Positions 51,921 through 61,326 of a stretch of DNA of 64,000 nucleotides are shown piece by piece. The position numbers were made by a program, and so were the translations under genes. The DNA is from Aphodovivens sp036306585 (GTDB taxonomy: Bacteria > Actinomycetota > Coriobacteriia > Coriobacteriales > Eggerthellaceae): the NCBI GenBank assembly GCA_036306585.1, contig JAXJZF010000005.1, positions 372,001 to 436,000 of the forward strand, written 5' to 3'. The notes beneath the pieces were generated by a model. The model worked only from the letters and a program-made list of their open reading frames with translations. It did no database searches and had not been told where the DNA came from. The number at the start of each line of letters is the position of its first letter. Position 1 is the first letter of the stretch.

Positions 51921-54651
51921 CATCATCATCGATGGCGAGCCCGTTATCGCCCGCGAGGGTGCCACCATCTTGGAAGCCGCGCGCAAGGTGGGCGTGCGCA
52001 TTCCCACGCTGTGCTATCTGAAGGAGCGCAGCCAGGTCGCCTCATGCCGTGTGTGCGTGGTGCAGGTGGAAGGCGAGCCCTACCCGGTGCCCGCCTGCTC
52101 AACCCCCGTGCGCGACGGCATGGAGATCGTCACCGATTCCCCTGTGCTGGACGGCTATCGCCGCATGGCGCTGAAGCTCATTGCCGCGAGCAAGGGCGCG
52201 GCCCTTGCAAGCCAAGCCGATGGGGAAGGCGCCGACACCGAGTTCTCCGCGCTGTGCCGCAAACTCGGCGTGTCCCTTGCGGAAGATGACGGCCCGGCGG
52301 CGGGGCTCGAACCCGCCCGGCCTCGCAAGCGCGAGCGCGTGGAAGGCAACCCCTTCCTGTCCTACGACCCCAACCTGTGCATCGAATGCCAACGCTGCGT
52401 GGGAGCCTGCAACAAGGCGGCGCGCAACCACAGCCTGCAGTCGCGCATGCGCGGCTCGCATGTGCTGATCGACGCCCCGTTCGGCTCCGACTGGCGCGCC
52501 ACCGACTGCGAGTCGTGCGGCAACTGCGCGCAGGCGTGCCCCACTGGCGCGCTCTCGTTGAACTCGAGCCTCGTGCGAAACGACGCCGTCATCGAGGAGA
52601 CGTCCCGTTTCGTGCGCACCACCTGCCCCCACTGCGGAGTGGGCTGCCAGCTGGAGCTGGAGGTGCGCGGCGGGCGCATCGTGGGGGCCCGCGGCGCGAA
52701 CGGCGCGTCGAACAGGGGGCTTCTGTGCGTGAAGGGCCGCTCGGCAAGCTACGACTTCGTGAGTGCGCCCGACCGGCTGACCACGCCGTTGGTGCGTGAC
52801 GCCGTCACCGGCAAGCTCGAGCCCGCCACGTGGGACGAGGCGTTGTCGCTGGTGGCCGACCGCTTCACGCGGCTGCGCGAGGAGCACGGCGGCGAATCGC
52901 TCGCGGCGTTCGCCTGCTCGCGCTCCACGAATGAGGATGTGTATCTATTCCAGAAGATGGCGAGGGTGGCGCTGAAGACGAACAACGTCGACAGCTGCGC
53001 CCGTGTTTGACACAGCCCCAGCGTCGCCGGTCTGGCGACAATGCTTGGGTCTGGTGCGATGACCAATTCCATAGACGATATCGTCGGGTACGCCGACGTC
53101 ATCATGCTGGTGGGTTCCAATCCCGAGGAGGCGCATCCCGTCATCGGCATGCGCATCCGCCAGGCGGTCGAGCGCGGCTGCCGGCTCATCGTGGTGGACC
53201 CGCGCCGCATCGGGCTGGCCGCGCGCGCCGACATCCACCTGCAGGTTCGTCCCGGTACCAACGTGGCGCTGGCAAACGGCATGGTGAACCTCATCATCAA
53301 GCTTGGCCTTGCCGACCAGCAATTCATCGACGAGCGAACCGAGGGCTTTCGCATCATGCAGGCCCAGGTGGAGGAGTTCACCCCCGATTACGTGGCGCGC
53401 ACGTGCGGCATTACGGTACAGGATCTGGTGTCCGCTGCGAAGATGTACGCGACGGCCGACCATGCCGCCATCCTGTACTGCCTGGGCGTCACCGAGCACA
53501 CCACGGGCACCGACGGCGTCATGGCGCTGTCCAACATCGCCATGGTCACGGGCAACCTGGGCAAGCCGGGCGCGGGCATGAACCCGCTGCGCGGCCAGAA
53601 CAACGTGCAGGGCGCTTGCGACATGGGCGCCGGCCCCGACGACTTCCCCGGCTATCAGAAGGTGGCCGATCCCAAGGCGCGGGCGAAATTCGAGCAGGCG
53701 TGGGGCGTCGATCTGCCGGCGCATCCGGGAGTGAAGGCAACGGAGTGCTTCCCCGCTATGCTGCAGGGCGACATCAAGGGTCTGTACCTGTTCGGTGAGG
53801 ATCCGGTGCGCACCGATCCCGACACCCATCACGTGCTCGAAGCGCTGTCCAAGTTGGATTTCTTCGTGGTGCAGGACCTCTTCCTCACCGAAACTGCCAA
53901 GCTCGCCGACGTGGTGCTGCCTGGGCGCTGCTATGCGGAAAAGGAAGGCACGTTCACTAACACCGAGAGGCGCGTGCAGCGCGTGCGCATGGCGGTGGAA
54001 GGGCCCGAGGGCACGCGGCTGGACACCGATGTCTTCACCGAGGTGATGAACCGGATGGGCTACGCGCAGCTGCGGCTTTCCGGCGCTCAGATCATGGACG
54101 AGATCGCCAGGCTCACGCCTGCCTATGGCGGCATGAGCCACGCACGGCTGGACGGCGAGGCCTATGATCGCGGGCTGCAGTGGCCGTGCACCGATGCGCG
54201 GGATCCGGGCACGCCCATCCTGCATATCAGCACGTTCTCGGGAAGCGTGGGCGCGTTCTCCACGCCCGACTATATCCGCTCGGCGGAGCTGCCCGATGAC
54301 GACTACCCGCTGGTGCTCATGACCGGCCGCGTGCTATACCAGTACAATGCCTGCGCCATGACCGGGCGTACCCCCGGCACCTCCGAGATCGAGGGGGGCT
54401 CGTTCATCGAGCTGAACACGGCGGACGCGGCGGCGTTGGGTATTGCCGACGGCGACTGCGTTCGCGCATCGTCGCGACGCGGCTCCATTGAGACCATTGC
54501 GCGCGTCTCCGACAAGACCAACCCTGGCGAGACATGGATGCCTTTCCACTTCCAAGATGGCAACGCCAACTGGCTTACTCACGCCGCCCTCGACCGCGTG
54601 TCGAAGGCGCCGGAATACAAGGTGTGCGCCATCAGGGTCGAGAAGGCCTAG
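51913..54651 (+). CDS. fdhA: selenocysteine-containing formate dehydrogenase alpha subunit
   Basis: 912-residue molybdo/tungsto-enzyme read through an in-frame TGA at 53008-53010 as selenocysteine (residue 366). The site CARV-Sec-HSPSVAGL is the formate dehydrogenase active site. The reading frame is open on both sides of the TGA and the two halves are in the same phase. N-terminus: NuoG-like [2Fe-2S] (CYLKERSQVASCRVCVVQ), two ferredoxin clusters (CIECQRCVGACN, CESCGNCAQACP), the [4Fe-4S]/MGD domain (CPHCGVGCQLELEV), then the molybdopterin halves and C-terminal MGD-binding domain. It oxidises formate to CO2 or the reverse. No membrane anchor is present, so it is cytoplasmic. An automatic caller would split it into two genes at 53010/53041. 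Confidence 0.96.
53011..53040 (+). promoter_or_regulatory. bacterial SECIS element for selenocysteine insertion
   Basis: Directly after the UGA (53008-53010). The stem GTCGCC/GGCGAC (53023-53028 with 53034-53039) has the five-base loop GGTCT. In E. coli fdhF the same GGUCU loop begins 19 bases after the UGA; here it does too (53029). This is the SelB recognition loop. Confidence 0.92.
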
Positions 54652-54867
54652 GGCAAGGGGTCCGAGGAGAGGGGGAGCGCGATTTCCGGCAGGGCCTCAA
54701 TCGGCCAGATCTTGATCAAAACTTGATCTAGGGCTTACACAATGCATACAAGCCGGATGCTAGCCTATGCAAGGCGTTTTTCCGGGCTTAATTGCGCCTT
54801 CAGGGCGCGGGGGGAGCACGGGCTGCGCTATAGTGTTGGCAACGAGAATGGAGGTCCTTGGAAGCGT

Positions 54868-56025
54868 ATGGAAATCGCAACCCTCGTCGTCGTGGCAATG
54901 GTCATCGTTACCGCTTTGATTTTCGACTTTACCAACGGCTTTCATGACACGGCAAATGCAATGGCGACATCCATTGCCACCGGTGCCCTGAAGCCGAAGA
55001 CCGCGGTCATCGCGGCTGGCACGCTCAACCTTGTGGGAGCGTTCCTCTCGACCGAGGTGGCACAGACCATCTCCGGCGGCCTGATCAACGAGCAGCAGGT
55101 CGCCATCGGCCCCGAATTCATCTTCGCCGGCTTGGTGGGCGCCATCCTGTGGAATCTGCTCACCTGGCTTGTGGGACTCCCCTCCAGCTCTTCCCACGCG
55201 CTGTTTGGCGGCCTTGTGGGAGCCGTCATCGTCGGTGCGGGCGTCGAGGGCGTCAACTTCGGCGGCGTGCTCACCAAGATACTCGTTCCCGCCCTGGTGT
55301 CGGTGGTGGTGGCAGCGCTCGCGGCGACATGCGCCACTAAACTCATAGGGCTCGTAACCAAGGGCATGGACGAGGCCAAGGTAGAGAACGGCTTTCGCCA
55401 CGGCCAGACCGTCACCGCCTGCTTGGTGGCGCTTTCCCATGGCACCAACGACGCCCAAAAGACCATGGGCATCATCACTCTGACCCTTATCGCCGCCGGC
55501 TTGCAGCCTTCCGGCTCCGGTCCCGAGCTGTGGGTCGTCGCCATCTGCGGCCTCGCTATCGCCCTGGGCACCTATATGGGCGGCTGGCGCGTCATCCGCA
55601 CGTTGGGCAAGGGCCTCACCGAGATCAGCACCCCGCAGGGCTTTGCCGCCGAGGCTAGCTCCGCGACCACGATTCTGGTATCCTCCCATCTCGGGTTCGC
55701 GCTTTCCACCACGCAGGTGTGCTCCGGTTCCATTATCGGCTCCGGCCTGGGCAAGGGTACCCCGGTGAACTGGAAGGTCGCCGGGCGTATGGTTATCGCA
55801 TGGCTCGTCACGTTCCCGTGTGCGGCAGTCGTCGGCGCTCTTGCTTGCGCGATCACCAAGATCGGCCTCCCCGGCGTCGTCATCGTCGCGCTGCTTGCGA
55901 TCGTGGGCGCGCTCGCCATCGTCCGGCTGTCGCATCGCAATCCGGTGAACTCCATGAACGTCAACGAGTCCGGCGATGTGAAGATCAACGCCGAGCCCAC
56001 GTCCTCCGTGGCGCAGGCTGCTTAA
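54868..56025 (+). CDS. pit: inorganic phosphate transporter, PiT family
   Basis: 385-residue membrane carrier with two PD001131-type repeats. The first, FDFTNGFHDTANAMATSIATG, and second, CLVALSHGTNDAQKTMGI, carry the family G-x-H/N-D-x-A/Q motif. GLPSSSSHALFGGLVGA is also typical. It brings phosphate in with protons or sodium. The central hydrophilic loop is short. The ATG at 54868 has GGAGG (somewhat distant) and GGAAG upstream; the reading upstream is non-conserved. The following 77-residue membrane protein begins 18 bases after its stop and is probably co-expressed. A TATAGT at 54829-54834 is a possible -10. Confidence 0.94.
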   Translation: MEIATLVVVAMVIVTALIFDFTNGFHDTANAMATSIATGALKPKTAVIAAGTLNLVGAFLSTEVAQTISGGLINEQQVAIGPEFIFAGLVGAILWNLLTWLVGLPSSSSHALFGGLVGAVIVGAGVEGVNFGGVLTKILVPALVSVVVAALAATCATKLIGLVTKGMDEAKVENGFRHGQTVTACLVALSHGTNDAQKTMGIITLTLIAAGLQPSGSGPELWVVAICGLAIALGTYMGGWRVIRTLGKGLTEISTPQGFAAEASSATTILVSSHLGFALSTTQVCSGSIIGSGLGKGTPVNWKVAGRMVIAWLVTFPCAAVVGALACAITKIGLPGVVIVALLAIVGALAIVRLSHRNPVNSMNVNESGDVKINAEPTSSVAQAA

Positions 56026-56043
56026 GAGGGGGAGTGAGAGAGT

Positions 56044-56277
56044 ATGATCGAGCAGGAAATCATCAGCTTCGTCACCGTTTTGATTGTCGCGGTCGGCGTG
56101 GCATGCGCCATCAGCTTGCTGTATGCGCTGGGCTTGCGTCTGTGGGCGCGCGGCGCTGTCGAGGCGGAAGGCGGCGCGCACATGCTGCCCCGTCTGTTCT
56201 CGTGCGTGTGCTTCGTCGCATGCATCGCCATCGTGCTGTTCGCGCTGTGGCTCATGATTCCGCTGTTCCACCAGTAG
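56044..56277 (+). CDS. small two-helix membrane protein
   Basis: 77-residue protein with two membrane segments (about 8-30 and 51-72) joined by a short polar loop containing GAVEAEGGAHMLPR. It follows the phosphate transporter gene in the same transcript (18-base gap, AGGGGGAG ribosome site) and stops just before a terminator. No family is recognised. The location suggests an accessory role in the transporter, but that is only inference. Confidence 0.7.
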   Translation: MIEQEIISFVTVLIVAVGVACAISLLYALGLRLWARGAVEAEGGAHMLPRLFSCVCFVACIAIVLFALWLMIPLFHQ

Positions 56278-56286
56278 GAAGCTTCT

Positions 56287-56314
56287 GCGACCCGCGCTTT
56301 CGCGGGTCGCTTTG
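56287..56314 (+). terminator. terminator after pit operon
   Basis: Perfect stem GCGACCCGCG/CGCGGGTCGC with loop CTTT, then TTTGCT. Confidence 0.85.
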
Positions 56315-56354
56315 CTATCGTCCCGTCAAGTTCGAGTGAGAGAAGGCAGAAACC

Positions 56355-57209
56355 ATGACGAAGATTCTCGTTGGCATCGATGGCACCGAGCGCGGCGAGC
56401 GTGCGGTCGAGTGGGCGGCGCGCTACGGCGCTCGCGAGGGCGCTTCCCTCAAGCTCATCGCGGTGGTCGACCCCAACCAGGCGCGTGCCTTCGGCATCGA
56501 TAGGCAGACTGGCGATTCCGCTATCGACGAGATTCTGCAGGTTTCCAAGGCGAAGGTGATCGAGCGCTATCCCCAGGCGCAGGTGGAAACCGCCATCGCA
56601 GTGGGCAAGATCGTCGACTGCCTGGTCGATGCCGCCGATGGGTGCGACATGATCGTGATGGGCTCGCACCACGGCGCTTCGGTGGGCGAGACCGTCGGCG
56701 GCGCCAAGGGCTTGCGCGTGTCGGTTTCGGTGGAGGTCCCCACGGTGGTTATCCCCTCCGATTGGGACCAGGATTCCAAAAACCACCGCATCGTGGTGGG
56801 TGTCGGGGCCGACGAGTCCAGCGTCAACGCCGTCCAATTCGCCGCGCGTGAGGCCATCGCCGACGGCGAGCAGCTCGACCTCGTTTCCGGCTGGGGGCTG
56901 CCTGCGCTGCTCACAAAGCCCGCGGAGGCCATGGGCGGCGGGCTCGATCCGGTGGGCGAGCAGTACCAGCGCAATCTCGACCAGCTTGCCGAGAAGCTGA
57001 AGGCAGAGAACGAGGGTCTCGACGTCGTGGCGCACGCGGTCGAAGGCTCTTCCCCCACCAAGGCGATCCTCAACTACGCCAAGGACGCCAAGCTGTTGGT
57101 GCTGGGCACCCATTCCCGCACCGCGCTAGGTCGCACGCTGTTCGGCTCGGTGACCCACAGCGTCCTTCTGAACCTGTGCGTTCCCACCGTTATCGTCCCG
57201 CAAAAGTAA
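56355..57209 (+). CDS. tandem universal stress protein
   Basis: 284-residue protein of two UspA domains. Domain 1 (about 1-135) opens with KILVGIDGTERGERAVEWAA and has VMGSHHGASVGETVGGAKGL. Domain 2 opens with RIVVGVGADESSVNAVQFAA and ends VLGTHSRTALGRTLFGSVTH. The second closing G-T-H-S-R-x9-G-S-V pattern fits the ATP-binding loop well; the first is looser. It probably acts as a nucleotide-binding stress factor. AGTGAGAGAAGG precedes the ATG. Terminators on both sides show it is a single-gene unit. Confidence 0.92.
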   Translation: MTKILVGIDGTERGERAVEWAARYGAREGASLKLIAVVDPNQARAFGIDRQTGDSAIDEILQVSKAKVIERYPQAQVETAIAVGKIVDCLVDAADGCDMIVMGSHHGASVGETVGGAKGLRVSVSVEVPTVVIPSDWDQDSKNHRIVVGVGADESSVNAVQFAAREAIADGEQLDLVSGWGLPALLTKPAEAMGGGLDPVGEQYQRNLDQLAEKLKAENEGLDVVAHAVEGSSPTKAILNYAKDAKLLVLGTHSRTALGRTLFGSVTHSVLLNLCVPTVIVPQK

Positions 57210-57242
57210 CGGTTTTCGGAACATATCGCGGAATGCCTATGT

Positions 57243-57280
57243 AGCCCGCCTGCGGATCGCCCGATCAGCAGGCGGGCTTT
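57243..57280 (+). terminator. terminator after the universal stress protein gene
   Basis: Perfect 11-base-pair stem AGCCCGCCTGC/GCAGGCGGGCT with a 14-base loop, followed by TTCCT. Confidence 0.8.
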
Positions 57281-57282
57281 CC

Positions 57283-57288
57283 TATAAT
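57283..57288 (+). promoter_or_regulatory. consensus -10 box of the M50 protease gene (leaderless start)
   Basis: TATAAT lies 7 bases before the ATG at 57296, so transcription should begin at or next to the A of the start codon. There is no ribosome site between them. It implies a leaderless mRNA. Confidence 0.6.
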
Positions 57289-57295
57289 AAGCGCC

Positions 57296-58426
57296 ATGGA
57301 TATTCTTCTGATGATAGTTGCCGCCACCATAGTGCTTGGCGTGCTGGTGTTCATCCACGAGGGCGGGCATTTCCTGGCTTCGCGGTTGTTCGGCGTGCGC
57401 GTCACCGAGTTCATGCTGGGCATGCCCGGCCCAAGTATCGGCTTCACAGCGGGTGGAACACGGTTCGGCATCACGCCCATCCTGCTGGGCGGTTACGCTC
57501 GAGTGTGCGGCATGGAGCCGGGCGAGATGAGCCCGCACCTTCAGCCCGTCCTGGCGGCGTTGTATCGCCGCGGCACCGCCACGATGGAGGACATCGCGGT
57601 GGACTGCGGTATCACCGCCGAGGAAGCCTATGAGGCTCTCGAGGAGCTGGTGGAGTGGGGAAGCGCGGTCGCACCGTTGAAAAGCGATCGGTTCAACACC
57701 TATCGCGCTCCGAAGGGCTACCCTCTGTCCAAACGGCGTCGCGCATGCAAACATGCGGCGCATGTCGCGCCGCCGGTGGAGGGGGACGGCGCCCGTGTGC
57801 TCGCGCAGGGCGAGCCGCGTCCGGTGCCCGACCCCCGTGCCCTCTTCGAAAGCGAATTTCGGCAGCAGTATCGCAGCCTGCCGTTCTGGAAGCGCTCGGT
57901 GATCCTGGTGGCGGGCCCTGCCATCAACCTGCTGTTCGCCGTCATCGCTTTCGTGGTGGTGTTCACCTTCATCGGCACCGATGTGCAATACGCCGACACC
58001 GGTGAGATCGCCCACATCACGCTCGACCCCATCCAGGCGGTCCAGCTGGGTTTCTCCTATATCGGCGCGGTGGTGCAGGCGGTGGCGGGGCTGTTCAACC
58101 CGGCAACCGCTGCCCAAGTGGTGGAAGGCTCCACCTCTATCGTGGGCATTGCCGTGATGTCGGGCAGCGCCTTTCAGGCGGGCTTGAGTCAGTTTTTGCT
58201 GTTCATGGCTATGATCTCCACCTCGCTGGGCATCATGAACCTGCTGCCCATCCCGCCGCTTGACGGCGGGAAGTTCATCGTCGAGGTTATCCAGAGGGTT
58301 TCGCGGCGCACCGTATCGCCGCGCGTGATGAACGCGCTTTCCCTGGCAGGCATGGCGTTGTTTCTCTGCCTGTTCGCGGTCATGCTCAACCAGGACGTCC
58401 AACGTTTCGTGCTTGGCAACTGGTAG
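57296..58426 (+). CDS. M50 site-2 protease with winged-helix-like insert and no PDZ domain
   Basis: 376-residue intramembrane zinc metalloprotease of the RseP/S2P family. The active site HEGGH is at residues 21-25 and NLLPIPPLDGGKF supplies the third zinc ligand. In known RseP proteins a PDZ domain lies between the second and third membrane segments; here ILVAGPAINLLFAVIAFVVV is followed only by a short stretch. Instead about 120 residues stand between GGYARVCGMEPGE and FWKRSVILVAGP, with a helix-turn-helix-like segment (TATMEDIAVDCGITAEEAYE then ALEELVEWGSA). It is followed by ispG and proS, the usual neighbours of rseP, though dxr is missing. Confidence 0.85.
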   Translation: MDILLMIVAATIVLGVLVFIHEGGHFLASRLFGVRVTEFMLGMPGPSIGFTAGGTRFGITPILLGGYARVCGMEPGEMSPHLQPVLAALYRRGTATMEDIAVDCGITAEEAYEALEELVEWGSAVAPLKSDRFNTYRAPKGYPLSKRRRACKHAAHVAPPVEGDGARVLAQGEPRPVPDPRALFESEFRQQYRSLPFWKRSVILVAGPAINLLFAVIAFVVVFTFIGTDVQYADTGEIAHITLDPIQAVQLGFSYIGAVVQAVAGLFNPATAAQVVEGSTSIVGIAVMSGSAFQAGLSQFLLFMAMISTSLGIMNLLPIPPLDGGKFIVEVIQRVSRRTVSPRVMNALSLAGMALFLCLFAVMLNQDVQRFVLGNW

Positions 58427-58483
58427 GTGCCCGTGGATCGCGGTACAATTTTCGAACATGCGATTTCAGGCTACGGAGGTTTC

Positions 58484-59566
58484 ATGCAATCAGGTGAGCA
58501 AACGCGGCAGGCGCCGCCCAATCGGCTGACGCGCCAGGTGATGGTGGGTTCGGTCGCTGTGGGCGGGGGGGCGCCCGTGGCGGTGCAGTCCATGCTCAAC
58601 GCGCCCGCCGACGACGCGCAGGCCAACCTGGCGCAGATCCGCGCGCTCGCCGATGCGGGGTGCGAGATCGTGCGTATGGCCATTCCGCGCCGCGACTGCT
58701 TGGACACGTTCGAGCAGGTGTGCGCGCAGTCGCCCCTGCCGGTGGTGGCCGACATCCATTTCGACGCGCACACCGCTATCGAGGCCGCGCGTCGCGGCGC
58801 CGCGAAGCTGCGCATCAACCCCGGCAACATCGGTGGCTGGGAAAAGACCGACGCGGTGCTCGACGCCGCCGGCGAGGCGGGCATCCCCATTCGCATCGGC
58901 GTGAACGCGGGTTCGCTCGACGAGGCCATCGCCGCCAGAGCCGACCTCGATCTGCCGCACAAGCTGGCGCTTTCGGCCACCGAGTACGTGCGCCACTGCG
59001 AGGAGCGCGGCTTCACCGACCTGGTGGTCAGCGCGAAGGCCCACGACGTCATGGCCACGGTGCGCACCTACCGGCTGCTGGCGCGGCAGATCCCGCAGGT
59101 GCCGCTGCACATCGGCATCACCGAGGCGGGCACGGCCTTCCAAGGCGTGATCAAATCCGCCTGCGGCCTTGGGATCCTTTTGGAAGAGGGCATCGGCGAC
59201 ACGCTGCGCATCTCGCTCACCGACGACCCGGTGCGCGAAGTGCGCGCCTGCTGGACCCTGCTGGCAGCGCTCGATCTGCGCCGCCGCCAGCCCGAGCTCA
59301 TCAGCTGCCCCACCTGCGGGCGCTGCCAAGTGAACCTCATCGGCTTGGCCCAGCAGGTGGAGCGCCGCATTGCCGATTTGAGGAAGCCGCTGAAGGTGGC
59401 CGTCATGGGGTGCGTGGTGAACGGCCCGGGCGAAGCCGCCGACGCCGACATCGGCGTGGCGTGCGGCAACGGCGTGGGAATCGTGTTTTCACAAGGCAAG
59501 ACCGTCCGCAAGGTCGAGGAGGACCGCATCGTGGACGCTTTGATGGAGGAGATAGAGAAACTATGA
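58484..59566 (+). CDS. ispG: 4-hydroxy-3-methylbut-2-en-1-yl diphosphate synthase
   Basis: 360-residue iron-sulfur enzyme of the MEP isoprenoid pathway, reducing the ring-form cyclodiphosphate to HMBPP. The TIM barrel opens with VAVQSMLNAP. The [4Fe-4S] ligands come from ISCPTCGRCQVNL and a later Cys in MGCVVNGPGEAADADIGVA. GITEAGTAFQGVIKSACGLG is a family hallmark. ACGGAGG precedes the ATG at 58484; the ORF runs further upstream from 58427 without similarity. The stop overlaps the proS start (ATGA). Confidence 0.96.
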   Translation: MQSGEQTRQAPPNRLTRQVMVGSVAVGGGAPVAVQSMLNAPADDAQANLAQIRALADAGCEIVRMAIPRRDCLDTFEQVCAQSPLPVVADIHFDAHTAIEAARRGAAKLRINPGNIGGWEKTDAVLDAAGEAGIPIRIGVNAGSLDEAIAARADLDLPHKLALSATEYVRHCEERGFTDLVVSAKAHDVMATVRTYRLLARQIPQVPLHIGITEAGTAFQGVIKSACGLGILLEEGIGDTLRISLTDDPVREVRACWTLLAALDLRRRQPELISCPTCGRCQVNLIGLAQQVERRIADLRKPLKVAVMGCVVNGPGEAADADIGVACGNGVGIVFSQGKTVRKVEEDRIVDALMEEIEKL

Positions 59567-61326
59567 CGAACAACATCATCCGCATGAGCACGCTGTACGC
59601 GCCCACGCTCAAGGAGGACCCTGCCGACGCCGACATCGCCTCGGCGAAGCTGCTGGTGCGCGCCGGCATGGTGCGCAAGGAGGCGTCGGGCTTATACTCC
59701 TTCCTGCCGCTTGGCATGCGCGTGCTGCGCAAGATCGAGAACATCGTGCGCGAGGAGATGGACTCCCACGGCGGCCAGGAGATGCTCATGCCGTTCGTCC
59801 AGCCCGCCGAGTTGTGGCACCGCAGCGGCCGTTGGAACGTGTATGGCGACGAGCTTCTGCGTGTGACCGACCGCCACGGCAACGAGTTCTGCCTGGGCCC
59901 CACCCACGAAGAGGTCATCACCGACCTGGTGGACAACGAGCTGCGCAGCTACAAGGATCTGCCCAAAAACCTCTACCACATCCAGCTGAAGTTCCGCGAT
60001 GAGCGCCGTCCCCGCTTCGGGCTCCTGCGCGGGCGCGAGTTCATCATGAAGGATGCCTACAGCTTCGATGCCGACGAGGAGGGCTTGGACAAGAGCTACC
60101 TGCAGATGCGCGACGCCTACTCCAAGATGTGCAACCGCATGGGTTTGGAATACCGTATCGTGCAAGCGGATTCCGGCCAGATCGGCGGCAGCGGCTCCGA
60201 GGAGTTCATGGCGCTGGCGGAGGCCGGCGAGGCCGAGCTCGTGCAGTGCGCGTGCGGTTACGCTGCCGACGTCGAGGCTGCGGCATGCAGCCCCAAGCCG
60301 GTCGCGTACGGGACGGCCGAGCTCACCAAGATCTCCACGCCCGGCGTGCGCACCATCGCCGAGCTGGCCGAGCATCTGGGCTGCCCTGAGGCCGCCTGCA
60401 TGAAGGCCTTCGCCTGCAAGGACGAGCAGGGCTGCATCTGGGTGCTGTTCGTGCCAGGCGACTACGAGGTCAACGAGGTGAAGGTCGAGAACCTCATCGG
60501 CGTGTTCGAACCCCTCACCGACGAGGAGATGAAGGACGCCGGCTTGGTGAAGGGCTCCATGGGCCCCGTGGGCCTGCCCGAGGGCGTGAAGGTGGCCGCC
60601 GACTCCAGCTTGCGCGACATGCCGTATTGGGTGGTGGGCGCTAACGAGGACGGCTTCCACTACGTGGGCGCCGGCTTGGACCGCGACTTCAAGGTGGACG
60701 AATGGGCGGACCTGTGCATGGTGCGCGAAGGCGATCCGTGCCCGGTGTGCGGCAAGCCCCTTTCCCATGCGCGCGGCATCGAGGTGGGCCAAATCTTCAA
60801 GCTGGGCGACAAGTACTCCCGCGCTATGGACGTCACGTTCATGGACGAGCAGGGCAGCGAGCGCTACTTCATCATGGGCTGCTACGGCGTGGGCGTGTCG
60901 CGCACCATGGCGGCCGCCGTCGAGCAGAGCCATGACGATAACGGCATCATCTGGCCGTTCGCCATCGCGCCGGCGCACATCTGCGTCATCCCGCTGACGG
61001 TTGGCGACGACACGGTGCAGCCCGCCGCCGAGCGCCTGGCCGAGAAGGCCGCCGAGCTGGGCTTCGAGGTGGCCATCGACGATCGCAACGAGCGCGCCGG
61101 CGTCAAGTTCGCCGATGCCGACCTCATCGGCTGGCCGCTGCAGGTCATCGTGGGCAAGCGCGGGTTGGCCGAGGGCAAGGTGGAGATCAAACGACGCCGC
61201 ACCGGCGAGCGCCGCGACGTCGACCTGGTCACCCTGCAGGAGCTGTTCGGTTTCGCCTACCGCGCCAGCCGCACCGCCGGCCCCCTCAACGTGTTCGCCG
61301 GATTGTTCGAGGAAAACGCCGAGTAG
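59563..61326 (+). CDS. proS: prolyl-tRNA synthetase (bacterial type)
   Basis: 587-residue class II synthetase charging tRNA(Pro). Motif 1 region LPLGMRVLRKIENIVREEM, motif 2 FRDERRPRFGLLRGREFIMKD and motif 3 GCYGVGVSRTMAAAVEQ are intact. Between motifs 2 and 3 lies the INS editing domain of the bacterial type (about 225-400), which hydrolyses Ala-tRNA(Pro). It includes ACMKAFACKDEQGC, which has the usual lysine. A C-terminal anticodon-binding domain follows. It starts within the ispG stop codon behind GGAGGAG. A clear terminator lies some 125 bases after its end. Confidence 0.97.
   Translation: MTNNIIRMSTLYAPTLKEDPADADIASAKLLVRAGMVRKEASGLYSFLPLGMRVLRKIENIVREEMDSHGGQEMLMPFVQPAELWHRSGRWNVYGDELLRVTDRHGNEFCLGPTHEEVITDLVDNELRSYKDLPKNLYHIQLKFRDERRPRFGLLRGREFIMKDAYSFDADEEGLDKSYLQMRDAYSKMCNRMGLEYRIVQADSGQIGGSGSEEFMALAEAGEAELVQCACGYAADVEAAACSPKPVAYGTAELTKISTPGVRTIAELAEHLGCPEAACMKAFACKDEQGCIWVLFVPGDYEVNEVKVENLIGVFEPLTDEEMKDAGLVKGSMGPVGLPEGVKVAADSSLRDMPYWVVGANEDGFHYVGAGLDRDFKVDEWADLCMVREGDPCPVCGKPLSHARGIEVGQIFKLGDKYSRAMDVTFMDEQGSERYFIMGCYGVGVSRTMAAAVEQSHDDNGIIWPFAIAPAHICVIPLTVGDDTVQPAAERLAEKAAELGFEVAIDDRNERAGVKFADADLIGWPLQVIVGKRGLAEGKVEIKRRRTGERRDVDLVTLQELFGFAYRASRTAGPLNVFAGLFEENAE

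Noticed and set aside
53008..53040. Frameshift or nonsense mutation splitting formate dehydrogenase into two genes
   Set aside because: The frame is the same on both sides, the stop is TGA exactly at the Sec position of the active site, and a SECIS with the right loop and spacing follows.
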